A stretch of 28,127 nucleotides of DNA from Prevotellaceae bacterium. Its GTDB lineage: Bacteria; Bacteroidota; Bacteroidia; Bacteroidales; UBA932. Shown piece after piece: positions 1 to 6,521 of the stretch. Below the pieces are notes generated by a model. The model saw only the letters and a program-made list of their open reading frames with translations. It did no database searches and was not told the DNA's origin. Location: NCBI GenBank assembly GCA_031289385.1, contig JAITPP010000194.1:1-28127 (forward strand). Direction: 5' to 3'. Both the position numbers and the translations under genes were made by a program. Every line of letters starts with the position of its first letter. The stretch's first letter is position 1.

Positions 1-1
1 G

Positions 2-274
2 GGCAGTCGTATGTTTACGAACCAGCCATTGCAACCGTCCGCATTGATCATATTGGAAGAGGCTATAATATATCATTATCTAAGAAATGTTCCGAAAGAA
101 ATACAGATAGAACTGGGGAATGTAAAATTTGTCGTTCCGGAAAGGTTTGCAGATTACGACCCAAGTAAAGATGAACAAAATAAAGAAAGTATTCAAACAC
201 TATATCGAATTTATAATTGGATAAAAGACAATCCTGATAAATGGGAATTACCACCGGCAAAAGATAGTTTTTAA
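2..274 (+). CDS. hypothetical protein, probably 5'-truncated by the window edge
   Basis: This frame is open from base 2, so the ATG at 11 (87 aa) may be internal and the gene may begin outside the window. I do not recognise a family. The product is acidic and soluble, with no signal peptide or membrane segment in the visible part. Its C-terminus, YRIYNWIKDNPDKWEL, resembles the end of the decayed gene at 698-1107 (YKLEKWLEDNKDNYEL; 7 of 18 identical over the aligned stretch including two upstream residues). The two may therefore be divergent copies of one small-protein family. It ends 20 bp before the inverted-repeat element that starts at 295. Coding status is likely but function is unknown. 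Confidence 0.5.
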   Translation, partial: GSRMFTNQPLQPSALIILEEAIIYHYLRNVPKEIQIELGNVKFVVPERFADYDPSKDEQNKESIQTLYRIYNWIKDNPDKWELPPAKDSF

Positions 275-294
275 TATGTTTATGGCAATACCCT

Positions 295-459
295 CGTTCG
301 GCGTAGTTTCCAAACTACGTCGAGCTAAAAGCAAGGCTGCTGACTTGCAAAAAAAACAGAAAATAAAGATAGAATAAAAAAATATGAATACAGAATACAA
401 AATAAAAAAACAGGAAAATTTACATTGCGGGCGACGTGGTTTGGAAACTACGCCGAACG
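295..459. repeat. 165-bp element bounded by 28-bp inverted repeats (MITE-like or REP pair)
   Basis: The arm at 295-322 and the arm at 432-459 are reverse complements over 28 bp with one mismatch. Each arm is itself a hairpin: in the left arm CGTAGTTT (302-309) and AAACTACG (312-319) flank CC, and the right arm keeps the same stem with one G-T wobble. The 109-bp interior is A-rich and non-coding and contains a small GCAAG/CTTGC stem at about 332-349. I see no clear target-site duplication and no transposase. This fits a non-autonomous miniature element or a head-to-head pair of REP-like palindromes. It could also act as a transcription barrier between the small genes. Confidence 0.65.
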
Positions 460-523
460 GAGATGGTATAAAACACAACTAATAAAAAATATAAGATAAT
501 TAATAATCAAATAACTATTAATC

Positions 524-676
524 ATGAACAAAATAATAATTTTTATACTACTATCAGCAATTTGTACTAATAATGCACTTGCACAACGTATAGTCATAAA
601 TAATGATTCGCTTAGAATACATTTTCAAAGTGAAAAAGAAAAATATTGGATGAAAAATATGCCGTTTAATAAATAA
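524..676 (+). CDS. 50-aa secreted small protein or gene remnant
   Basis: The ATG at 524 opens a 50-codon frame ending in TAA at 674-676. Residues 1-20 form a standard Sec signal peptide: Lys at position 3, a hydrophobic core IIIFILLSAI, and a C-region ending NALA before Q21. The exported remainder would be only about 30 residues (RIVINNDSLRIHFQSEK and onward) and matches nothing I recognise. It may be a genuine tiny exported peptide or the 5' remnant of a larger secreted protein cut short by mutation. The next gene, 21 bp downstream, also begins with a signal peptide, so local duplication is possible. No TAnnTTTG promoter box is obvious upstream. Confidence 0.4.
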   Translation: MNKIIIFILLSAICTNNALAQRIVINNDSLRIHFQSEKEKYWMKNMPFNK

Positions 677-697
677 AATATTATAAACGAAAAGATA

Positions 698-1107
698 ATG
701 CAAAAACAAGATATTATGTACAATAAAAAAATAAATATCAGAAAATATCTATGCTTGTGCATAGCGTTTGCTACATACTTTACTGTATTTGGACAAACAA
801 ATTCGTATATAAATGTATTGCGCGATGAAAAAAATCAAAATATACGAATTAGACTTATTGATTCTATTATTGAAAAATCATTTTTCAACTTTGAATATAT
901 GCCTTGTGCTTATATTATATCATAAAAAATTATCCTTTACTTATTGCAAATGAATATGATATGGCTGAATTTAATGTGTGTAATAAACATGTTATTTTTA
1001 GATGTTCATATTCTGATTTTTATTCAAAACAATTTTATAAATTAGAAAAATGGCTTGAAGATAATAAAGATAATTATGAATTAAATACAGAAACGTTTTT
1101 TTATTAA
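698..1107 (+). pseudogene. frameshifted gene for a small secreted protein
   Basis: Two overlapping frames look like one broken gene. The first runs 698-925. Its better start is the ATG at 716, giving MYNKKINIRKYLCLC with a signal-peptide-like core ending at VFGQ. It stops at TAA 923-925, shortly after NFEYMPCAY. The second frame continues from about 904 to 1107 (YIIKNYPLLIANEYDMAEFN, ending NTETFFY) and has no convincing start of its own, only a TTG. A one-base shift between about 904 and 922 would fuse them into a secreted protein of about 130 aa. The C-terminal motif YKLEKWLEDNKDNYEL resembles the end of the gene at 2-274. Family unknown. Natural decay and a sequencing error cannot be separated here. 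Confidence 0.45.
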
Positions 1108-1188
1108 AGCATATTAAATGCAAACGCAACTCTCACATACAAAATTCCAAAAAAAAATAATTTACAACTGCAAATTATCCGTAGTCGT

Positions 1189-1905
1189 TTACGTCATTTT
1201 CATTATATGATAAACGTTTTGAATGTCATCATCATCTTCAAATTTATCTATAAGTTTTTCGATTTCAACTTGTTGTTCGGGCGATAGTTCTTTAAGTTCA
1301 ACTGTCGGCAAACGGTCGAATCCTGCGCTTATCATTTCCAAATTATTATCTTCGATATATTTCTGTATTGCGCCGTAGGCTTCGTATATGCCGTAAATTA
1401 CAATATCGTTTTCGTCGGCAAAAACTTCTTCGCCGCCAAAATCTATAAGGTTAAATTCGAGTTCTTCGAGATTAATATTGTCGTTTTTTTTGATTTTGAA
1501 GATACATTTATGTTCAAACATAAATTCAACGCTTCCTGATGTTCCCAGCGAGCCGTTGTGTTTATTGAAATAACTGCGTACATTTGCAACCGTGCGCGTA
1601 GGATTGTCGGTTGCTGTTTCAACCAAAAAGGCAATTCCATAAGGTCCGTAGCCTTCGTAAATCACTTCTTTATAATCACTTTGGTCTTTTTCGGTTGCTC
1701 GTTTTATTGCGCGTTCGATATTTTCTTTCGGCATATTTTCCGATTTCGCCGTTTGTATCAATGCGCGTAGGTGCGGATTTGTATTTGGATCGCCGCCGTT
1801 TTTTGCCGCTATTGTTATTTCTTTACCCAATTTGGTAAAAACGCGCGACATATTTCCCCAACGTTTCAGTTTTCTTGCTTTTCTAAACTCAAATGCTCTT
1901 CCCAT
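1189..1905 (-). CDS. YebC/PmpR family protein (TACO1-like, DUF28)
   Basis: This is a 238-aa protein that begins MGRAFEFRKARKLKRWGNM, the Bacteroidetes form of the YebC N-terminus. It continues with the family signature GGDPNTNPHLRALIQTAKSENMPKENIERAIKRA and then VIYEGYGPYGIAFLVE. The length is that of the full three-domain family. YebC proteins were first described as DNA-binding regulators (PmpR). More recent work on bacterial YebC and mitochondrial TACO1 supports a ribosome-associated role in relieving stalling at polyproline. Which role applies here cannot be read from the sequence. It starts 92 bp downstream of the TPR gene stop, separated from it by a strong terminator at 1966-1990, so it is probably transcribed independently. 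Confidence 0.93.
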   Translation of the reverse strand: MGRAFEFRKARKLKRWGNMSRVFTKLGKEITIAAKNGGDPNTNPHLRALIQTAKSENMPKENIERAIKRATEKDQSDYKEVIYEGYGPYGIAFLVETATDNPTRTVANVRSYFNKHNGSLGTSGSVEFMFEHKCIFKIKKNDNINLEELEFNLIDFGGEEVFADENDIVIYGIYEAYGAIQKYIEDNNLEMISAGFDRLPTVELKELSPEQQVEIEKLIDKFEDDDDIQNVYHIMKMT

Positions 1906-1965
1906 ATCTTTATGATTTAAATTAATTTATTTTTTTATCCCAACTTATTTTGCCGAGATAAAACG

Positions 1966-1990
1966 ATAAAGAGCCTTTTTGGCTCTTTAT
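1966..1990 (-). terminator. intrinsic terminator of the TPR gene
   Basis: A perfect 10-bp stem (1966-1975 with 1981-1990, ATAAAGAGCC pairing with GGCTCTTTAT) surrounds a 5-base loop. It lies 6 bp after the stop of the TPR gene at 1997. On the minus strand it is followed by a short TTTT tract. Confidence 0.8.
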
Positions 1991-1996
1991 TACTCT

Positions 1997-2680
1997 TTAA
2001 TTCAATTGTTTAACTTCGGCTCTTTCTATGTATTTATCTATTTCCTGAGCTTCGATAGTTTTGCTGAAATTTGTTTTTATTTTTTTATACACTTTTACAG
2101 CATCGGCATATTGTCCTAATTGCTCGTAAGTTATGCCTGCTTTCATAAGATATTCGGCGCTATAATCGTTTTCGCGATAATCAGCTGCTTTAATAAAATA
2201 TGAAACTGCATCATTGTATTGTTCAAGCTCGATGTAAGCATCTCCAATACCGCAATATGCTCGCGCTTGAAGTAATTCATCCTTTCCGTTGAAATTTTCC
2301 AATTGTGAAATCGCTTCCTGAAAATTTCCCAGATGCAGATTGCAAAAACCTGCATAAAAATAAGCAAGGCGTCCTGCTTTGGTTGAACCGTATTCGTCGA
2401 TAATCTGATTGAATCCTAAATTTATTCCATCGCCGTTTAATGCGATATTAAGCGAATCGATTTCGAAATAACGTTCGGCAGCCGCCATTTGTTCCAATGC
2501 TGCATTTTCGCGCGGAGTTTTAACCAGATGATTGTAAGCAAAAATTGCAATTACAACAACCGCTACTGCTACAACAGTTCCGATAATTTTTGTTTTGTTT
2601 TCGGCTAAAAATTTTTCGCTTTTACTCAGCGCCTCGCCTACAACTTTAAGTTTTTCTTCTTTTTTGATGTTTTTTGACAT
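1997..2680 (-). CDS. membrane-anchored tetratricopeptide repeat protein
   Basis: I place the start at 2680 (MSKNIKKEEKLKVVG, 227 aa). The longer alternative from 2710 would overlap the TAnnTTTG box at 2708-2715. Residues 1-31 are charged and cytoplasmic, residues 32-49 form one transmembrane helix (GTVVAVAVVVIAIFA), and the rest carries TPR-type helix pairs. Recognisable examples are AGRLAYFYAGFCNLHLGNFQEAISQLENF, the following ARAYCGIGDAYIELEQYNDAVSYFIKAA, and AEYLMKAGITYEQLGQYADAVKVYKKI. The layout, one N-terminal anchor plus periplasmic TPRs, resembles YfgM-like proteins, which are envelope scaffolds. It is followed directly by a terminator, so it is probably monocistronic. No specific partner can be inferred. 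Confidence 0.85.
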   Translation of the reverse strand: MSKNIKKEEKLKVVGEALSKSEKFLAENKTKIIGTVVAVAVVVIAIFAYNHLVKTPRENAALEQMAAAERYFEIDSLNIALNGDGINLGFNQIIDEYGSTKAGRLAYFYAGFCNLHLGNFQEAISQLENFNGKDELLQARAYCGIGDAYIELEQYNDAVSYFIKAADYRENDYSAEYLMKAGITYEQLGQYADAVKVYKKIKTNFSKTIEAQEIDKYIERAEVKQLN

Positions 2681-2707
2681 ATAACCAAAGATTTTATTTT
2701 TGAGCCG

Positions 2708-2715
2708 CAAAATTA
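2708..2715 (-). promoter_or_regulatory. Bacteroidetes -7 box upstream of the TPR gene
   Basis: On the minus strand this reads TAATTTTG, an exact match to TAnnTTTG, 27 bp before the chosen ATG at 2680. I see no TTG at the ideal -33 spacing, so the promoter is only moderately supported. Confidence 0.45.
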
Positions 2716-2784
2716 ATAAAAATTTGGCAATTTAATGCTGATTAGTAAAAAAATATGTAAAAACTTATTACATGGTTGTAATAT

Positions 2785-3001
2785 GTATTTGGTATTCAGT
2801 ATTTAGTATTTGGTCGTTGGTCGTTAGTATTTGGTATTTAGTCGTTGGTCGTTAGTATTTGGTATTTAGTATTTGGTATTTAGTCGTTGGTCGTTGGTCG
2901 TTAGTATTTGGTATTTAGTCGTTGGTCGTTAGTATTTGGTATTTAGTCGTTGGTATTTGGTATTTGGTATTTAGTCGTTAGTATTTAGTATTTGGTATTT
3001 G
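2785..3001. repeat. tandem array of 31 heptanucleotide words, GTATTTR and GTCGTTR
   Basis: The 217 bp divide exactly into 31 consecutive 7-bp units without a phase slip. Almost every unit is GTATTTA, GTATTTG, GTCGTTA or GTCGTTG; one early unit is GTATTCA. Variation is therefore confined to positions 3-4 (AT or CG) and position 7 (A or G), and the two word types alternate irregularly. The array occupies the gap between the TPR gene promoter and the lipoprotein gene. All frames contain TAG stops, so it is not coding. It resembles the short tandemly repeated repetitive (STRR) heptads known from cyanobacteria. Confidence 0.95.
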
Positions 3002-3028
3002 GTTGGAAGTTAAAGAAGTTAGATACTA

Positions 3029-3133
3029 ATTCTTCATTCTTCATTCTTAATTCTTAATTCTTCATTCTTAATTCTTCGTTCTTAATTCTTAATTCTTCAT
3101 TCTTAATTCTTCGTTCTTCGTTCTTCATTCTAA
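3029..3133. repeat. tandem array of 14-15 heptanucleotide words, RTTCTTM
   Basis: Positions 3029-3126 are exactly 14 units drawn from ATTCTTC, ATTCTTA, GTTCTTA and GTTCTTC. A decayed fifteenth unit, ATTCTAA, ends at 3133. The word set differs from the neighbouring array at 2785-3001, and only 27 bp separate them; that linker contains GAAGTTAAAGAAGTTA, which recurs near 27842. Non-coding. Confidence 0.93.
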
Positions 3134-3202
3134 ATTTTCAACCAGATACTAATTTTTCATTTTGTTTTTTCTTCACAAAGTTCATATTTTCCAAAATAAA
3201 AA

Positions 3203-3227
3203 AGGCTGCCCAAAAAAAGGACAGCCT
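3203..3227 (-). terminator. intrinsic terminator after the lipoprotein gene
   Basis: AGGCTGCCC at 3203-3211 pairs with GGACAGCCT at 3219-3227 (one mismatch) around a 7-base A/T loop. On the minus strand it is followed by a run of six T. It lies 27 bp after the stop at 3254. Confidence 0.8.
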
Positions 3228-3253
3228 CATTTTTATTTTGTATTTGTTCTATT

Positions 3254-4588
3254 TTATGGAATCAAATTTTTTACTGTGTCAAATGCTACATCGTTTTGTG
3301 CTTTTGCTTTTAATGTGGCATCTTTTGCAAATGCATCCGAAAGATAACTTGTTATATTGCTTGTGTTTCCTTCTTTTGCTGCAATCACTGCTTTAAGATA
3401 TGATGCTTTGCCTGTGTTGTCGTTAACTTTATCTAAAACGCTTTTTGCGCCGCTTACGTTGTTGTTCAAATATTTTGCCAATGCTTCGTTGAACGTGTTT
3501 GTGCCTTCAAGCGCTGCTGCTGCCGATTGATAATCGCCGTTTACAATAGAGATAGCTGCAAGGTTTTGTTTTGACGATGCTGTATTTGCCTGTGCAAACG
3601 ATTTTGCTGCGTCGCTTATACTTCCGCTGCTTAATTGTGCTGCGCCGAGATTGTTGTAAATCTGGTTGTTCTTTTTGCTTACTGCATCAAGTACTTTTTT
3701 GGCTTCGTCGGCTTTTCCTTGTTTCAAAAGCATAGCGGCATAGTTGTTTATTGCGCGTTCGTCTTCGAATTTATCGGCTGCTTTTTTATAAACCTGTGCT
3801 TTTGTTTCGTAGTCGTCATTTTTCAATAAAGTTGCTGCATATAAAAGTGCATCTGCGTCAAGATTGTTTATTCCTTGTGTGCCGATAAGTGCAAGCAGTT
3901 CTTCGTCGCTAAAATTATTTACTTTAACTTTTGCTGTTAAAACCGAACGGCGTAATTCAGGTAAAACTTTTTCTTCGAGTACAGAGAATACTTTTGACAT
4001 ATTTCTGATTTCGCGTTCGCGAACAACAGGGTCTTGATACATTGACAATACTCGCAAAATCAAATCTTTATCGTTGATGCTTGAGCCTGATACCAATTCT
4101 TTAAATCCTTCCCAATCTTCGGCTGTATTTTTTATTGCAACTTGTCCTTGTGGTTTTGTTTCTTTTTTAGAATATAATTTGTCGAATGCTTCGTTTGCTG
4201 TTTTTCCTCTGTCTGCCGATAGTTTTTCATTGAGAGCAAGAGCTCCTTCGGGCGATGCGTATGCTGATATTTCCATTCCTTGATATTCAACTTTGTTGCC
4301 ATCTGCAACTGCGTTATCAATAAATGCTTTCAGTTCGCTTACATCTTCTTTGCTTAACTGATTTTTTCTTACGTTTGATTTGTTGTACTCATATTTTATT
4401 TGAGCTTCTTTTTGATCATAACTAAATTTTTTGTAATCATCTTTCAGCAAATCAACAGCAACGGTGTTTTTATCAACAAGTAAAGCGGTTGAAATTGCGC
4501 CGGTTGCCAATGGATATGGTTCGTCAAAATCGTACTCTTTGTCTTTGTACAATAATTTTGCTCTTAATTCCAAGTGGCATTTTTCCAT
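3254..4588 (-). CDS. C-terminal part of an interrupted OmpA-like/TPR lipoprotein
   Basis: The segment gives 444 aa from the ATG at 4588. It is in the same frame as the 113-aa segment at 4601-4942, separated from it only by one TAA and four sense codons (YVQG). I therefore read it as the rest of one protein of about 562 aa. Residues about 95-140 contain an OmpA-like stretch (EISAYASPEGALALNEKLSADRG), the kind of sequence that binds peptidoglycan in OmpA-fold domains. The second half (about 220-440) is helical with TPR-like pairs, for example AINNYAAMLLKQGKADEAKKVLDAV and NNLGAAQLSSGSISDAAKSFAQA. There is no signal peptide on this part, so if it is translated separately it would stay in the cytoplasm. 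A terminator follows at 3203-3227. Confidence 0.7.
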   Translation of the reverse strand: MEKCHLELRAKLLYKDKEYDFDEPYPLATGAISTALLVDKNTVAVDLLKDDYKKFSYDQKEAQIKYEYNKSNVRKNQLSKEDVSELKAFIDNAVADGNKVEYQGMEISAYASPEGALALNEKLSADRGKTANEAFDKLYSKKETKPQGQVAIKNTAEDWEGFKELVSGSSINDKDLILRVLSMYQDPVVREREIRNMSKVFSVLEEKVLPELRRSVLTAKVKVNNFSDEELLALIGTQGINNLDADALLYAATLLKNDDYETKAQVYKKAADKFEDERAINNYAAMLLKQGKADEAKKVLDAVSKKNNQIYNNLGAAQLSSGSISDAAKSFAQANTASSKQNLAAISIVNGDYQSAAAALEGTNTFNEALAKYLNNNVSGAKSVLDKVNDNTGKASYLKAVIAAKEGNTSNITSYLSDAFAKDATLKAKAQNDVAFDTVKNLIP

Positions 4589-4600
4589 ACCCTGAACGTA

Positions 4601-4603
4601 TTA
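4601..4603 (-). other. in-frame TAA that splits the lipoprotein gene
   Basis: Minus-strand codons read AAA TTA AGA TTT TAA TAC GTT CAG GGT ATG GAA. Removing the single TAA joins the two segments without any frame change. Other genes here (for example ftsZ) end in TAA, so a genome-wide reassignment of TAA is unlikely. A nonsense mutation from a codon such as CAA, GAA, AAA, TTA, TCA or TAC/TAT, or a base-call error, would explain it. Confidence 0.75.
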
Positions 4604-4942
4604 AAATCTTAATTTCTGACTTGTTTTGCCGCCTGCATTTTTAATTAGCTCATAGTTGTCATAAACTTTTTCGCCTTGTAATCTTTTTACAGGTCCGGCA
4701 ACTTCACCACCTTGGTAAACAAGTACAGGCAATAATTGCAGCCCTGCTTTCTTGTTAAAATATTTTTCGGGAAATGTTGCCGACCATTCGGCTTCAATAG
4801 CATTTCCTTTAATTTCCAATTGTGTTGGATTGCAAACAATAGCAACATCTTTTGCTGCTTGTTTCATTTTCAGCGGGCTACTGCATGACATCATACCGAA
4901 AACCAGCACGAGCGTAGCCACAAATGTTAATTTATTTTTCAT
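4601..4942 (-). CDS. N-terminal part of an interrupted envelope lipoprotein
   Basis: This 113-aa segment starts with a lipoprotein signal peptide: MKNKLTFVATLVLVFGMMS followed by Cys20, the probable lipidated residue. The mature part contains AIVCNPTQLEIKGNAIEAEW and LPVLVYQGGEVAGPVKRLQGEKV, a beta-rich domain. It ends KTSQKLRF at a TAA (4601-4603). The same frame then continues YVQGMEKCHLELRAKLLYKD into the downstream segment, and an aromatic-rich strand followed by a Met and an LELR segment looks like one uninterrupted domain. The promoter box at 4989-4996 would drive it. It lies directly downstream of ftsZ, probably as a separate unit. Confidence 0.72.
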   Translation of the reverse strand: MKNKLTFVATLVLVFGMMSCSSPLKMKQAAKDVAIVCNPTQLEIKGNAIEAEWSATFPEKYFNKKAGLQLLPVLVYQGGEVAGPVKRLQGEKVYDNYELIKNAGGKTSQKLRF

Positions 4943-4988
4943 ATTTTTTACTGTGAATTAATAATTATTATTTTTATGTTTTCTGCGA

Positions 4989-4996
4989 CAAAGGTA
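4989..4996 (-). promoter_or_regulatory. Bacteroidetes -7 box upstream of the lipoprotein gene
   Basis: The minus strand reads TACCTTTG, an exact TAnnTTTG match, 46 bp before the ATG at 4942 and just downstream of the ftsZ stop. The -33 element is not clear. Confidence 0.5.
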
Positions 4997-5037
4997 ATTA
5001 ATCAATTCAAATATTTGCGTTAAAATGTTTTAACAAA

Positions 5038-6510
5038 TTAATCAATGTTAGGATTTAAATACTTATTATTAGTTCGTAATACGTATTTATTATCATCGGT
5101 TTTCTCCAATGTTTCGCTTGCAATATTCTGATTTGATTGTTGTTCGTTTCTAACAACTATATTTTTTCGTTTGAATGCGGGTTCGTTTTCGAGTTGTAAA
5201 ATTTCTTGTTTTTTTAAACCTGTAAGTTGCTTTTTTACCACAATATTGCTATTATTGTTTAACTTTACCTCATCAGACTCATTGATTTCATGTTCAAAAT
5301 TGTTATTTTTTACATACATTTGATTATTATCATCCGCATCAATTAAATTATCATCATCTGTTTGCGCCAACGGTTCGATATATTCAAATCCTTCTTCTTC
5401 GTTTATCGGCTTATTAATTTCGAAAGGAATATCTTGTTGCGTAAAATTATCATCAATAGTATAAATAATTTTTTTGTCTTTTTCGGCTACGGCATTGCGT
5501 GTATAAAGTTCGGGAACATCATTCATTTCAAATCCCGTAGCAACAATAGTAATTATTAATTCATCGCCAAGCGATTGGTCGTAAACCACGCCGCGCTTGA
5601 TGTTTTCGACTGTTCCTGCCTCTTGTTGAATATAATTCATAATATCGCCGAGTTCTGAAAATTTTATTTCTTTGTCTTTTGTTTCGCTTGATGTGATATT
5701 TATAAGAATATTTTTTGCACCTTTTATCGAATTATTATTCAAAAGCGGTGATTTCAAAGCCTCTTCAACTGCATTTACAGCGCGGTTTTCGCCAAATCCG
5801 CGTCCTGTGCCGAGCAGGGCTACGCCGCTGTTTTTCATTACTTTTTTTACATCTGCAAAATCAACGTTTATATAACCGGGTTTTGTAATTATTTCGGCTA
5901 TACCTTTTGCTGCGCTTGCCAATATTTTATCGGCTTTTTTAAATCCATCGCGAAGTGATAAATCGCCGTACATTTCGTACAATTTATTGTTGCTGATTAA
6001 AAGTAACGAATCAACATAATGCCGCAATTCGTTTATTCCTTCTATTGCTCTGCGCTGAGGCTCTAAACCCTCGTCCTTAAACGGAAGCGTAACAATTGCC
6101 ACCGTAAGAATATCCATTTCTTTTGCAATTTTTGCTATTACGGGAGTTGCGCCTGTTCCTGTTCCGCCGCCCATTCCTGCGGTGATAAAAACCATTTCGG
6201 TGTTATCGCTAAGCGCAGATTTAATTTTATCTATGCTTTCTATTGCTGCTTGTTTGCCTATTTCGGGGTCGCAGCCTGCACCGCGCCCCCGTGTTAGTTC
6301 AGCGCCGAGTTGAATTTTATTTTTTATCGAACTTCGTTGCAATACTTGTCCGTCGGTGTTGCATATCACAAAATCGACACCTGCAATTCCCAATTCCTCC
6401 ATGTAATTTACGGCATTGTTTCCGCCGCCGCCAACGCCAATAACTTTTATTATTGCGCCTTGCGACATCTCCCATTCGGGAATTATATTAATATCAAAAT
6501 CGTCGTTCAT
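5038..6510 (-). CDS. ftsZ: cell division GTPase FtsZ
   Basis: FtsZ is the tubulin homologue that polymerises into the Z-ring at midcell and recruits the division machinery. The 490-aa product has an N-terminal GTP-binding domain with IGVGGGGNNAVN (about 24-35), the tubulin signature GGGTGTG at 114-120, and the T7 synergy loop NVDFAD at 215-220 with both catalytic Asp residues. After the globular core (about 1-340) comes a long, Asn- and Asp-rich, poorly conserved linker. The C-terminal peptide NNKYLNPNID is similar in layout to the conserved FtsZ tail that binds FtsA. It is the last gene of the dcw operon, 11 bp after ftsA. The linker is longer than in E. coli FtsZ, which is about 383 aa in total. 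Confidence 0.98.
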   Translation of the reverse strand: MNDDFDINIIPEWEMSQGAIIKVIGVGGGGNNAVNYMEELGIAGVDFVICNTDGQVLQRSSIKNKIQLGAELTRGRGAGCDPEIGKQAAIESIDKIKSALSDNTEMVFITAGMGGGTGTGATPVIAKIAKEMDILTVAIVTLPFKDEGLEPQRRAIEGINELRHYVDSLLLISNNKLYEMYGDLSLRDGFKKADKILASAAKGIAEIITKPGYINVDFADVKKVMKNSGVALLGTGRGFGENRAVNAVEEALKSPLLNNNSIKGAKNILINITSSETKDKEIKFSELGDIMNYIQQEAGTVENIKRGVVYDQSLGDELIITIVATGFEMNDVPELYTRNAVAEKDKKIIYTIDDNFTQQDIPFEINKPINEEEGFEYIEPLAQTDDDNLIDADDNNQMYVKNNNFEHEINESDEVKLNNNSNIVVKKQLTGLKKQEILQLENEPAFKRKNIVVRNEQQSNQNIASETLEKTDDNKYVLRTNNKYLNPNID

Positions 6511-6521
6511 AATATTTATTT

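Noticed and set aside
2785..3133. CRISPR array
   Set aside because: Units are 7 bp with no 24-40-bp repeats and no unique spacers. No cas genes are in the window.
3254..4942. Reassignment of TAA as a sense codon
   Set aside because: Other intact genes end with TAA at the expected C-terminus (for example ftsZ and the TPR gene), and no other internal TAA was seen in a conserved gene.
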